IMG/VR virus record: IMGVR_UViG_3300017728_000015
Location: 1-49,705 of that record
Length of the DNA: 49,705 bases
Source of the DNA: a virus
Strand: one strand, 5' to 3'
Positions 44,733 through 49,705 of this stretch are shown piece by piece. Positions within the stretch are counted from its first letter, which is position 1, and each line of letters starts with the position of its first letter. A program made the position numbers and the translations under genes. The notes beneath the pieces are model-generated. The model did no database searches, had not been told where the DNA came from, and saw only the letters and a list, made by a program, of their open reading frames with translations.

Positions 44733-45514
44733 GGCAAATCTATTTCAATTAAGTTTTCATCTAAGCTTTCTATATAATTAAGCACCTCAGGTTCTAACTT
44801 ATAATAAGCATACGCTAAAGGACTTTCAAAATTTTTCCAGTCACCGTCAACAAAATTACCTTTTTTAGCTGAATTTAAAATAGCTGAATATTGATATATG
44901 TCGTCAGAAGTATCATTTGGCGTATACTTTTCAGTCTGCTTAAATCTTTCCTGTTCCTCGTCAGACATATCTGAAAAGGGTGCATAATACATTACATCAT
45001 CCCAAGACTCATCAGAAAAATCCATCTTAACAGCTTCAAGATTAAGCTCAGACTTAGCTCGCCTAAGATATCGATCCCAAACCCGTTCAGCTTCCTCAGA
45101 TACTTCACCTCTATCACTCATTAACGCACAGCCAAGTTTACAACTAATGATTTCCAATCCTATTTCATAAAGTAAAGGCCCAAATCCTCCCGCGACTTCT
45201 GAACCTTTTATAACATAAGCCTCACGATCACCATCAACTCTTACATTCCTATCTACAATGCCTAAGTGATTAAGCCAAGCTTTCTGGTATTCAACTTTAT
45301 TGTCACTCATAGATGAAAAGTTTATTAATTTAACTTCTAATACTGTACCATTAAAAAAAGCTTCAAGCTTAATATCTTTCCCTGTCTCTTCACGTAAAGC
45401 AACTATTCTATCAACAAACGATTTAATCTTTGTCACACCACTTATATCAGATGAAATTTCGTTTAAATAACCATTCCACCCTTCAACCAATAATTTATAT
45501 TCTTTACGATTCAT
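44729..45514 (-). CDS. Putative packaged protein with LVE leader (261 aa)
   Basis: The first 19 residues (MNRKEYKLLVEGWNGYLNE) carry L-V-E at 9-11 and are nearly identical to the leader of 46286-46882. The middle contains GGFGPLLYEIGLEIISCKLG, ALMSDRGEVSEEAERVWDRY, a block that I associate with uncharacterised phage proteins without being able to name the family. The C-terminus is acidic with no hydrophobic segment, so unlike others it lacks a signal-like region and would stay in the cytoplasm. AGGGA precedes the ATG. A transferase-like or inhibitor role is possible. Confidence 0.58.
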   Translation of the reverse strand: MNRKEYKLLVEGWNGYLNEISSDISGVTKIKSFVDRIVALREETGKDIKLEAFFNGTVLEVKLINFSSMSDNKVEYQKAWLNHLGIVDRNVRVDGDREAYVIKGSEVAGGFGPLLYEIGLEIISCKLGCALMSDRGEVSEEAERVWDRYLRRAKSELNLEAVKMDFSDESWDDVMYYAPFSDMSDEEQERFKQTEKYTPNDTSDDIYQYSAILNSAKKGNFVDGDWKNFESPLAYAYYKLEPEVLNYIESLDENLIEIDLP

Positions 45515-45588
45515 ATTTCAATCCCTGCTTAATCTTATGCATACACTTGATAATATATATATTTCTACATATAAAATTAAACTTATAT

Positions 45589-45613
45589 AAACGTCGTGAC
45601 TCTAGAGACACCC
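45589..45613 (-). terminator. Conserved hairpin copy 1, probable terminator
   Basis: This 25-bp element differs from copy 2 (46201-46225) at two positions only. On the minus strand it forms GGGTGTC / GACGTTT with wobble pairs around an 11-base loop (TCTAGAGTCAC), ending in a U-rich run. It starts 8 bp downstream of the stop of the 45621-46127 gene, the position of an intrinsic terminator. Confidence 0.45.
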
Positions 45614-45620
45614 AGCTCGA

Positions 45621-46127
45621 TCAAAAACCTATCTTCTTCATAACCTTCTTGTTAGACATTTTCTCAAATGCACGAAAAACCAAAGAATACTTCTTTTTTA
45701 ACTCAGGACTTTTCTCAAATATCGACAAAACTTCTTTCATTATTTTATCACCAGATTCACCCATTTTTTCAAACTTTTCAATGTAATCCGATAGTATATT
45801 ACTCCCGCCAAAAGGATTTGCTCTAAGTTTTTTTACTAACTCGTCTTGCTCTTTTTGTAAGTTACCTATTCCTTCAACTTCTAAATCAGCTTTGCTTTCT
45901 TCGCTTTGCGTCTGGCTAACAGTATCATTCATTTGACTTATAAAACCTTTGGCATTTGCTGTTCCACTTAACGCTAACATCATCAATCCTATCGCTGCAC
46001 CTTGACTTACTTTACCAGACAAATCTTGCAAAACACCTTCAACTATCAATGACTCATTCAATATATCATTACTCTTTACCAACTCTTCACTTATAATTCT
46101 TCTTAATCTACTCTCAGTTATACGCAT
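45621..46127 (-). CDS. Putative packaged protein with MRITE leader and signal-like segment (168 aa)
   Basis: The leader MRITESRLRRIISEELVK shares MRITE-x2-LRR-x-I with the Cys-rich gene. L-N-E is at 23-25 and I-V-E at 28-30, both of the L/I-x-E type, followed by GAAIGLMMLALSG (~43-55) and A-N-A at 57-59: a Sec-type signal peptide lying internally. The remainder is helical and charged (LQKEQDELVKKLRANPFGG). GGAG precedes the ATG. A conserved hairpin lies just downstream. Function is unknown; export after processing is inferred. Confidence 0.6.
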   Translation of the reverse strand: MRITESRLRRIISEELVKSNDILNESLIVEGVLQDLSGKVSQGAAIGLMMLALSGTANAKGFISQMNDTVSQTQSEESKADLEVEGIGNLQKEQDELVKKLRANPFGGSNILSDYIEKFEKMGESGDKIMKEVLSIFEKSPELKKKYSLVFRAFEKMSNKKVMKKIGF

Positions 46128-46200
46128 ATTTAAATCTCCGTTAATTTATACTCATAATCTATATATTTAATCAAATCACAAAATTTAACCTAGCTAAAGA

Positions 46201-46225
46201 AAACGTCGTGACTCAAGAGACGCCC
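46201..46225 (-). terminator. Conserved hairpin copy 2, probable terminator
   Basis: This is a near-identical copy of the element at 45589-45613. On the minus strand GGGCGTC pairs with GACGTTT (a compensatory G-C replaces the G-T of copy 1) around the loop TCTTGAGTCAC, followed by TTTTCTTT. It lies about 60 bp downstream of the stop of the 46286-46882 gene and upstream of the next gene. Confidence 0.45.
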
Positions 46226-46285
46226 TACTCCACACAGTCGCTTCCCAACCATCACTGTCATCAATATACTTTCCCCACTCTTTTA

Positions 46286-46882
46286 CTATTCTCTATTTAA
46301 AAAATCAAGAATAATATCACTGAGTGACCTTGTATATTTTTTTTCAATTGCTCCAATAAGATCTTTGTTGAGTTTTTGTATTATTGTTTCTTTGTGGTGA
46401 GCCATCACTTTTATCATGCCACGTAGATTTGACTTAGTTGATGGTCCTGGAGTCAATTTTTTATACACAACTTTAAAAACAAATTCGCTAGCATTTTTTT
46501 CAAAATAATTTCTTATATTGAGTTCAAAGTCGCTATCGTCAGTCTTATTCTCTACTAATTCATCTAAGTCATCTCGGTCAAGAATATCAAGTTCAATATC
46601 ATGTGCATCTCCTGACTTAGATCTATCATGAGGAAGATTAGTATTTAACTTTAAATCAAAACAACCCCACGAAAAACCTTCAGGATCATCAAGTGGCGCA
46701 AATTCAACAGAATCTAAGTCAATTAAACTCTTGAAATATTCATAATCATCAATCTTTTGAGGACGACTTCTGTTCTTACCCATAGGATAAGCCTCAACAA
46801 TTACATCAGAATCATTATTAGAGTTTTTGTTTAAATAATTTTTCCAACCTTCGACTAATAATTTATACTCTTTACGCTTCAT
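46286..46882 (-). CDS. Putative packaged protein with LVE leader (198 aa)
   Basis: The leader MKRKEYKLLVEGWKNYLNK is a near copy of that at 45514. The rest is acidic in the middle (DDPEGFSWGCFDLKLN, DILDRDDLDELVE), then basic and helical (VMAHHKETIIQKLNKDLIG). I-V-E is present again around residues 28-30. No family is recognised and no signal-like segment is present. AGGATG precedes the ATG at 46882. It is the first gene of the minus-strand block, next to the early region. Confidence 0.58.
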   Translation of the reverse strand: MKRKEYKLLVEGWKNYLNKNSNNDSDVIVEAYPMGKNRSRPQKIDDYEYFKSLIDLDSVEFAPLDDPEGFSWGCFDLKLNTNLPHDRSKSGDAHDIELDILDRDDLDELVENKTDDSDFELNIRNYFEKNASEFVFKVVYKKLTPGPSTKSNLRGMIKVMAHHKETIIQKLNKDLIGAIEKKYTRSLSDIILDFLNRE

Positions 46883-47177
46883 AACATCCTAACCTTTTTT
46901 ACTATATAACTCTATGTATCAAAAAGTTTCCCAAAATTTCTCCCGAAAATTTTTTGACAATTTGCTCAAATTACTTTCACACACTGAAAACTATTTAACA
47001 CACGTTTCTCTCTATACACGATGTATTCAGATGTGATCCCTAATACTTTTTGAAAAAGTTGCGCGAAGAAAATTCGGGTAGACGACTTAGGCCCCCCGCG
47101 TGTAAGCCCCCACAGAGTTAACAATTATAGGCCCTTAGAAGGCCCCCTAAAAAGGCCCTCTAGAGCCCCGGGGCCTA
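46883..47177. other. Strand-switch intergenic region with GC-rich island
   Basis: About 295 bp hold no convincing gene between the minus-strand block and the first early promoter. The left half is AT-rich. From 47085 to 47177 a GC-rich island has repeated GGCCC words (47090, 47130, 47141, 47154), a CTCTAGAG palindrome and the 10-bp palindrome GCCCCGGGGC at the end. A degenerate promoter-like GTGTAA lies at 47100-47105 without a good -10. It could act as bidirectional terminator, operator or origin; nothing proves it. Confidence 0.5.
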
Positions 47178-47207
47178 CGTGTATCTTTCGACGTTATAGA
47201 GTATAAT
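47178..47207 (+). promoter_or_regulatory. Early promoter P1
   Basis: CGTGTAT at 47178-47184 and TATAAT at 47202-47207 are separated by 17 bp, followed by AAAACATAAGGAGG. It differs from the other copies only in the last -35 base. It drives a short non-coding-looking leader region. Confidence 0.75.
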
Positions 47208-47380
47208 AAAACATAAGGAGGGATAGGAACAGCGGTTCCTAAGGACGAAGAGGACGGGATGGCAACCGGCTTCGGGATTCCGACTCCCAATATTTGAAAA
47301 CTAGGTAACTCCAGCTGGCGAGGTGGATCCAATACACGAGGACCACGATGTGAGATGACTCAGCTGAAAAGGACGTAATA
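47208..47380 (+). other. Structured region between P1 and P2, possible ncRNA or leader
   Basis: It begins CATAAGGAGG but no ATG follows nearby. It holds a perfect hairpin (GGAAC-AGCG-GTTCC, 47226-47239), CCGG/CTTCGG stem candidates and CCAGCTGG. A 12-codon frame (ATG 47259 to TGA 47297) and a 7-codon frame are present but weak. A structured transcript or a regulatory leader is more likely than a protein; unproven. Confidence 0.35.
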
Positions 47381-47410
47381 CGTGTAAAACTCTATTCCTT
47401 AGTCTATAAT
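47381..47410 (+). promoter_or_regulatory. Early promoter P2
   Basis: CGTGTAA (47381-47387), 17 bp, TATAAT (47405-47410). The leader then reads GTAAGGACAA and a five-fold (ATCA) repeat before AAGGAGG and the ATG at 47460. Confidence 0.82.
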
Positions 47411-47459
47411 GTAGATGTAAGGACAAGCGATCAATCAATCAATCAATCAAGGAGGTCTC

Positions 47460-47528
47460 ATGGAGACTTATATGATTCCCGACGTGATAACCTTTCTTTC
47501 TCTTGCGGCATTTGTCTGGTGGTTATAA
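47460..47528 (+). CDS. Membrane micropeptide (22 aa)
   Basis: A 22-codon frame follows a perfect AAGGAGGT ribosome binding site at 47449-47456. The peptide (start METYMIPDVITFLSL, end AAFVWWL) has one hydrophobic helix with a terminal Trp-Trp. It is too short for common families. The strong promoter P2, strong RBS and lack of any competing frame support real translation. It might modulate a membrane protein of the host early in infection. Confidence 0.55.
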   Translation: METYMIPDVITFLSLAAFVWWL

Positions 47529-47551
47529 CCCCACACCTCGTCAACTCGAAA

Positions 47552-47581
47552 CGTGTAACTCATCTATCGTTAAGATATAAT
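47552..47581 (+). promoter_or_regulatory. Early promoter P3
   Basis: CGTGTAA (47552-47558), 17 bp, TATAAT (47576-47581), then AAACCATAAGGAGATATAA before the ATG at 47603. Confidence 0.83.
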
Positions 47582-47602
47582 AAACCATAAGGAGATATAA
47601 AT

Positions 47603-47650
47603 ATGAGTTCATCAATTATCGTTATACTGGCAGTCTACTTCTTCCTCTAA
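47603..47650 (+). CDS. Membrane micropeptide (15 aa)
   Basis: The 15-codon frame starts at ATG 47603, with AAGGAGATATA 5-8 bases upstream. The peptide MSSSIIVILAVYFFL is almost wholly hydrophobic. It has its own promoter P3 and no other gene can use it before P4. One of the shortest plausible genes here; translation must be proven by experiment. Confidence 0.5.
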   Translation: MSSSIIVILAVYFFL

Positions 47651-47698
47651 TCGGATCACTACGGGAAATAAATAAAAGGAATTAAACTTAACTCTCTT

Positions 47699-47728
47699 CG
47701 TGTAACTTTCAAAACAAAGGATTATAAT
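47699..47728 (+). promoter_or_regulatory. Early promoter P4
   Basis: CGTGTAA (47699-47705), 17 bp, TATAAT (47723-47728). Here CATAAGG is replaced by CCATGG; translation of the next gene starts at 47770 rather than at the ATG at 47734, which lies at about +1. Confidence 0.82.
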
Positions 47729-47769
47729 AAACCATGGAAAACATTCAATCAAACATTCAAGGAGACAAC

Positions 47770-48417
47770 ATGGAAACAACAACAATTCATCAGCTATTTC
47801 AAGAGTTCATTAACGATGGTGGTGAGCCTAAAGTAACTTCATTCAAGAGGCATCTTGACAAGTTGATTAACCAAGAGATTAAGTCTCTTTGTGGTCGCTC
47901 GGCGAAGACTGGCCTCGTCGATGATTGGCGTAGCGAGGTGAAAGCCCGTTTCTCAGGGCGTGGAGCGAAATGGGTTAAGGTATCTGTTGAAGATATCCTT
48001 CCAACTCTCGAGGGATTTGATGATACAGGTGACTATATGGGATGGATCCAATCAGCTGGATTCGCTTGGATTCGCTTCGCAGGTCCTCGCGTCGCGAATG
48101 GAAGTAATTGTGCGGCCTTTGAGGTTAGGACTGGAGGATCTACGATCGATCATCCAAAACAGCTTCACTACATTCCTGCTCAGTTGCTTGGAGACAAGAT
48201 CGAGGCTCTTAACTCGACTCCCCATGCGATGAGACTTGAGGTCGCGACGACTCCCGTAGTGGAGGAGCCTGAAGTAGAGGAAGAGGTTATTGAGCTCAGT
48301 GGTTACGAGTTGAATCCTGACGACGACGGTGGTTCAGCTTGGGCTGAGGATGGTGACGAGGATATGATGGGTGACATTGAGGAGCTCATGGATGATGAAG
48401 ACAACTTAGACTTCTAA
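47770..48417 (+). CDS. Early protein with acidic C-terminus (215 aa)
   Basis: The start ATG 47770 is preceded by AAGGAGACAAC; the in-frame ATG at 47734 lies too close to the -10 box. The N-terminal half is basic and helical (FKRHLDKLINQEIKSL, VDDWRSEVKARFSGRG). The middle has GWIQSAGFAWIRFAGPRVAN. The last ~55 residues are extremely acidic (EEPEVEEEVIEL, DDDGGSAW, EDGDEDMMGDIEELMDDEDN). No family recognised. It might bind or mimic nucleic acid or block a host protein; unproven. Confidence 0.65.
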   Translation: METTTIHQLFQEFINDGGEPKVTSFKRHLDKLINQEIKSLCGRSAKTGLVDDWRSEVKARFSGRGAKWVKVSVEDILPTLEGFDDTGDYMGWIQSAGFAWIRFAGPRVANGSNCAAFEVRTGGSTIDHPKQLHYIPAQLLGDKIEALNSTPHAMRLEVATTPVVEEPEVEEEVIELSGYELNPDDDGGSAWAEDGDEDMMGDIEELMDDEDNLDF

Positions 48418-48458
48418 GATGTTTCGGGTGGTGGTGGCTTCGTGGCGTCGTCTCGCTT

Positions 48459-48488
48459 CGTGTAAACAACAATACCTTAGGTTATAAT
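48459..48488 (+). promoter_or_regulatory. Early promoter P5
   Basis: CGTGTAA (48459-48465), 17 bp, TATAAT (48483-48488), then ATGATCATAAGGACAA followed by a run of CAA repeats (about 48500-48522). Confidence 0.82.
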
Positions 48489-48538
48489 ATGATCATAAGG
48501 ACAAACAAACAACAACAACAACGTGAAAGGACTTCTAT

Positions 48539-48895
48539 TTGAGAAGTAACAATTCATTCCCTACCCTTATCGCTTCTTTCTGTCTCTCTGCAGTTGCTTA
48601 CAACGTCGCTCAGCCGGTTGAGGTTCCTGTTCAACGACTTGAGTTTGATGACTATGTCATTAAAGGTCACGTGCAACGACTTGAGTTTGATGACTACGAG
48701 ATTCGAATCGTTCGTGACGAAGAGACGACAGAGGTCATTGACATGGATGAGGTGATCATCATTGCGCAGGATGACGAAGCAGATGACGGTGACGGTGTGA
48801 ACATTGACATGATGAATGCTAACTGGTGTCTCATCCACCCTGACGACGTGATCTGTCAAGATGCAGACGAGGAGGACGAAGTAGAAGGCTGCTAA
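48539..48895 (+). CDS. Secreted acidic early protein (118 aa)
   Basis: The frame starts at TTG 48539 with AAAGGA 8 bases upstream; there is no closer ATG. A signal-like N-terminus (SFPTLIASFCLSAVAYNVA) precedes a tandem duplication (VQRLEFDDY-V/E-I, unit 14 residues). A very acidic region (DDEADDGDGVNIDMM) and a terminal Cys follow (three further Cys in all, as in NANWC and DDVIC). It probably acts in the periplasm. No family recognised. It could be a host-envelope or superinfection protein. Confidence 0.6.
   Translation: MRSNNSFPTLIASFCLSAVAYNVAQPVEVPVQRLEFDDYVIKGHVQRLEFDDYEIRIVRDEETTEVIDMDEVIIIAQDDEADDGDGVNIDMMNANWCLIHPDDVICQDADEEDEVEGC
48632..48696 (+). repeat. 23-bp direct repeats in acidic gene
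   Basis: caacgacttgagtttgatga plus cta recurs at 48632-48654 and 48674-48696, 42 bp apart, encoding two copies of QRLEFDDY. It shows a recent in-frame duplication. Confidence 0.85.
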
Positions 48896-48910
48896 GGATT
48901 ACGACGTTAA

Positions 48911-48940
48911 CGTGTAAGACGACGAGAGACAAAGTATAAT
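48911..48940 (+). promoter_or_regulatory. Early promoter P6
   Basis: CGTGTAA (48911-48917), 17 bp, TATAAT (48935-48940), then AAAACATAAGGAGG. A 10-bp palindrome ACGTTAACGT (48904-48913) overlaps the -35 box and may be an operator. Confidence 0.84.
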
Positions 48941-48959
48941 AAAACATAAGGAGGAATAA

Positions 48960-49151
48960 ATGACAGTTCAACAGCTAATCGAAAAGTTACAATCTTTAGA
49001 TCCTCACGACGAGGTGGTTATTGAGGTGAATCACGATGATATAGTGCCTCTGGAAGAAGACAGAATTGTTGAGGACTTTATGACACAGGATCATCGTCTC
49101 ACGACGCAAAAAGATGTAGAAGCAAGAAAGGTTATAACACTAAGAGTATGA
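48960..49151 (+). CDS. Small early protein (63 aa)
   Basis: The ATG is preceded by AAGGAGGAATAA. The N-terminus MTVQQLIEKLQSLDPHDEVV resembles small phage proteins (T-x-x-x-L-I-x-x-L-x-x-L-D-P-x-x-x-V) of unknown function. The remainder is acidic (HDDIVPLEEDRIVEDF). The stop overlaps the next start (ATGA), so the micropeptide after it is coupled. Confidence 0.72.
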   Translation: MTVQQLIEKLQSLDPHDEVVIEVNHDDIVPLEEDRIVEDFMTQDHRLTTQKDVEARKVITLRV

Positions 49152-49246
49152 TCACATTTACTGAAGCTGCTGCAAACGGGGGACTTCTCTTCGCAAGTTT
49201 CTTTATGGCAATGTTTTTATACGTCTACATTACAGATGCACTTTAA
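49148..49246 (+). CDS. Membrane micropeptide (32 aa)
   Basis: It starts in the ATGA overlap with the previous gene. The peptide has a polar N-terminus (MITFTEAAANGG) and one hydrophobic helix (LLFASFFMAMFLYVYI) with a short tail. Coupled translation supports it. Function unknown; like its neighbours, a candidate early membrane effector. Confidence 0.55.
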   Translation: MITFTEAAANGGLLFASFFMAMFLYVYITDAL

Positions 49247-49255
49247 GGATAAACT

Positions 49256-49312
49256 ATGACTTTAATCTATATGCTACTACTACTTTACATCATCACTCAA
49301 GCTAACAAATAA
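49256..49312 (+). CDS. Membrane micropeptide (18 aa)
   Basis: AAGGAT lies 6-8 bases before ATG 49256. The peptide MTLIYMLLLLYIITQANK is a hydrophobic helix with a polar end. It lies between two other small early genes 9 and 11 bp away. Too short for family assignment; expected to sit in the inner membrane. Confidence 0.5.
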   Translation: MTLIYMLLLLYIITQANK

Positions 49313-49323
49313 GGAGCAACAAC

Positions 49324-49557
49324 ATGGACATCGAAGTTATTCAAAATCACAGACGTCGCGCTGAATTCATCATTGACAATACACTACTTGCTAACGGCGT
49401 ACAACCAACCGCATCGCTCATCGAGGAGTTTCTTTCTTTCTACGACTACAACGGATTAGCTGCAACAATTAACAATATCTACAGCTACTCAAAAACAGTT
49501 CTTCATGCTCAACATGAACAGCCTTACTTCCAACTACACTTAGTGTCTCACAGCTAG
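49324..49557 (+). CDS. Small early protein (77 aa)
   Basis: ATG 49324 is preceded by AAGGAGCAACAAC. The protein is soluble and helical (HRRRAEFIIDNTLLANGVQ, SLIEEFLSFYDYNGLA, YSYSKTVLHAQHEQ) and has no recognised motif. It is the fourth gene in the operon behind P6. Function unknown. Confidence 0.65.
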   Translation: MDIEVIQNHRRRAEFIIDNTLLANGVQPTASLIEEFLSFYDYNGLAATINNIYSYSKTVLHAQHEQPYFQLHLVSHS

Positions 49558-49582
49558 GACCCTTGGCGGCGTCGACCCTCAT

Positions 49583-49612
49583 CGTGTAACTTTCAAATAA
49601 GCTTAGTATAAT
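49583..49612 (+). promoter_or_regulatory. Early promoter P7
   Basis: CGTGTAA (49583-49589), 17 bp, TATAAT (49607-49612), then ATATCATAAGGCAAC and a CAAT-rich leader up to ATG 49663. Confidence 0.83.
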
Positions 49613-49662
49613 ATATCATAAGGCAACAAACAATCAATCAACCCAAACAAAGGATAATCAAT

Positions 49663-49705
49663 ATGATTAAAACTAAAAAAGTTAGAAGAAGAATAACAGA
49701 CAAAC
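49663..49705 (+). CDS. Partial basic early protein
   Basis: ATG 49663 follows AAAGGATAATCA. The visible N-terminus (MIKTKKVRRRITDK) is very basic. The gene runs off the window. It is the target of promoter P7. Confidence 0.5.
   Translation, partial: MIKTKKVRRRITDK

Noticed and set aside
45589-46225. Hammerhead ribozyme in the duplicated hairpins because of the AAACGTC sequence.
   Set aside because: No CTGATGA core is found near either copy on either strand.
47100-47131. Eighth early promoter starting at GTGTAA 47100.
   Set aside because: At 17 bp spacing the -10 reads AATTAT and the nearest TATA-like word is misplaced; kept only as a degenerate note.
47154-47170. CTCTAGAG shared by the GC island and the hairpin copy at 45600 as a common operator.
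   Set aside because: It is only an 8-base palindrome, absent from the second hairpin copy; chance is likely.
47147-47332. 61-codon minus-strand frame over promoter P1.
   Set aside because: It covers the promoter and GC island, is Pro/Ser-rich and has no ribosome binding site.
47734-47769. ATG at 47734 as start of the acidic early protein.
   Set aside because: It lies 6 bases after TATAAT, about at the transcription start; the ATG at 47770 has AAGGAG.

Overview
The window reads as about 50 kb of a T4-like marine myovirus genome. On the minus strand it encodes recognisable T4-type baseplate and transcription proteins (gp25-, gp6- and gp5-like proteins and a gp55-like late sigma factor), very large fibre genes, PIN-PhoH, a Nudix enzyme and an XPD/DinG-type helicase. 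Genes are tightly packed, with short gaps, overlapping stops and starts, and clear AGGA/GGAG ribosome binding sites. The left 46.9 kb is strongly AT-rich, while the last 2.7 kb is visibly richer in G+C. I see no tRNA, rRNA, CRISPR array, integrase or insertion sequence. The host cannot be named from the sequence; a DUF481-like outer-membrane protein, lipoproteins and Sec-type signals point to a Gram-negative host.

Layout. 1-9.3 kb (minus): tail/baseplate genes, then a terminase-small-subunit-like gene, the gp55-like sigma factor and a small membrane protein. 9.4-10.2 kb: a PD-(D/E)XK nuclease. 10.3-30.1 kb (minus): a fibre/adhesin locus of six structural genes, three of them giant (1476, 1332 and 2227 aa), which share modules with each other; a small NUMOD-like gene sits between two of them. 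30.1-36.7 kb: PIN-PhoH, a mini sigma-region-4 protein (plus strand), an Hc1 histone-like protein, a GroEL-apical-like protein, Nudix, helicase and a small membrane protein. 36.8-40.8 kb (mostly plus): a class III nucleotide cyclase with membrane anchor, a membrane/coiled-coil protein, a GH24 lysozyme with unusual insertions and a DUF481-like outer-membrane protein. This looks like a lysis/envelope module. 40.8-46.9 kb (minus): small lipoproteins, a membrane coiled-coil protein and six proteins that begin with one of two recurring short leaders. 46.9-49.7 kb (plus): an early-type region of very small genes driven by seven near-identical promoters.

Two results stand out. First, the right end carries seven promoters of the invariant form CGTGTA(A/T)-N16-TATAAT (17 bp between GTGTAA/T and TATAAT). 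Most are followed at once by CATAAGG, and they serve tiny genes, several of which encode single-helix hydrophobic peptides of 15-32 aa. Second, the 40.8-46.9 kb block encodes a set of proteins with interchangeable N-terminal leaders that resemble T4 capsid-targeting sequences (an LVE or similar L/I-x-E site). In three of them a concealed Sec-type signal peptide with an A-x-A site follows. I infer a set of proteins packaged in the capsid and ejected with the DNA, some of them then exported to the periplasm. One is an HExxH metallopeptidase candidate and another is a 19-cysteine protein. These functional proposals are inferences; the sequence patterns themselves are directly visible.
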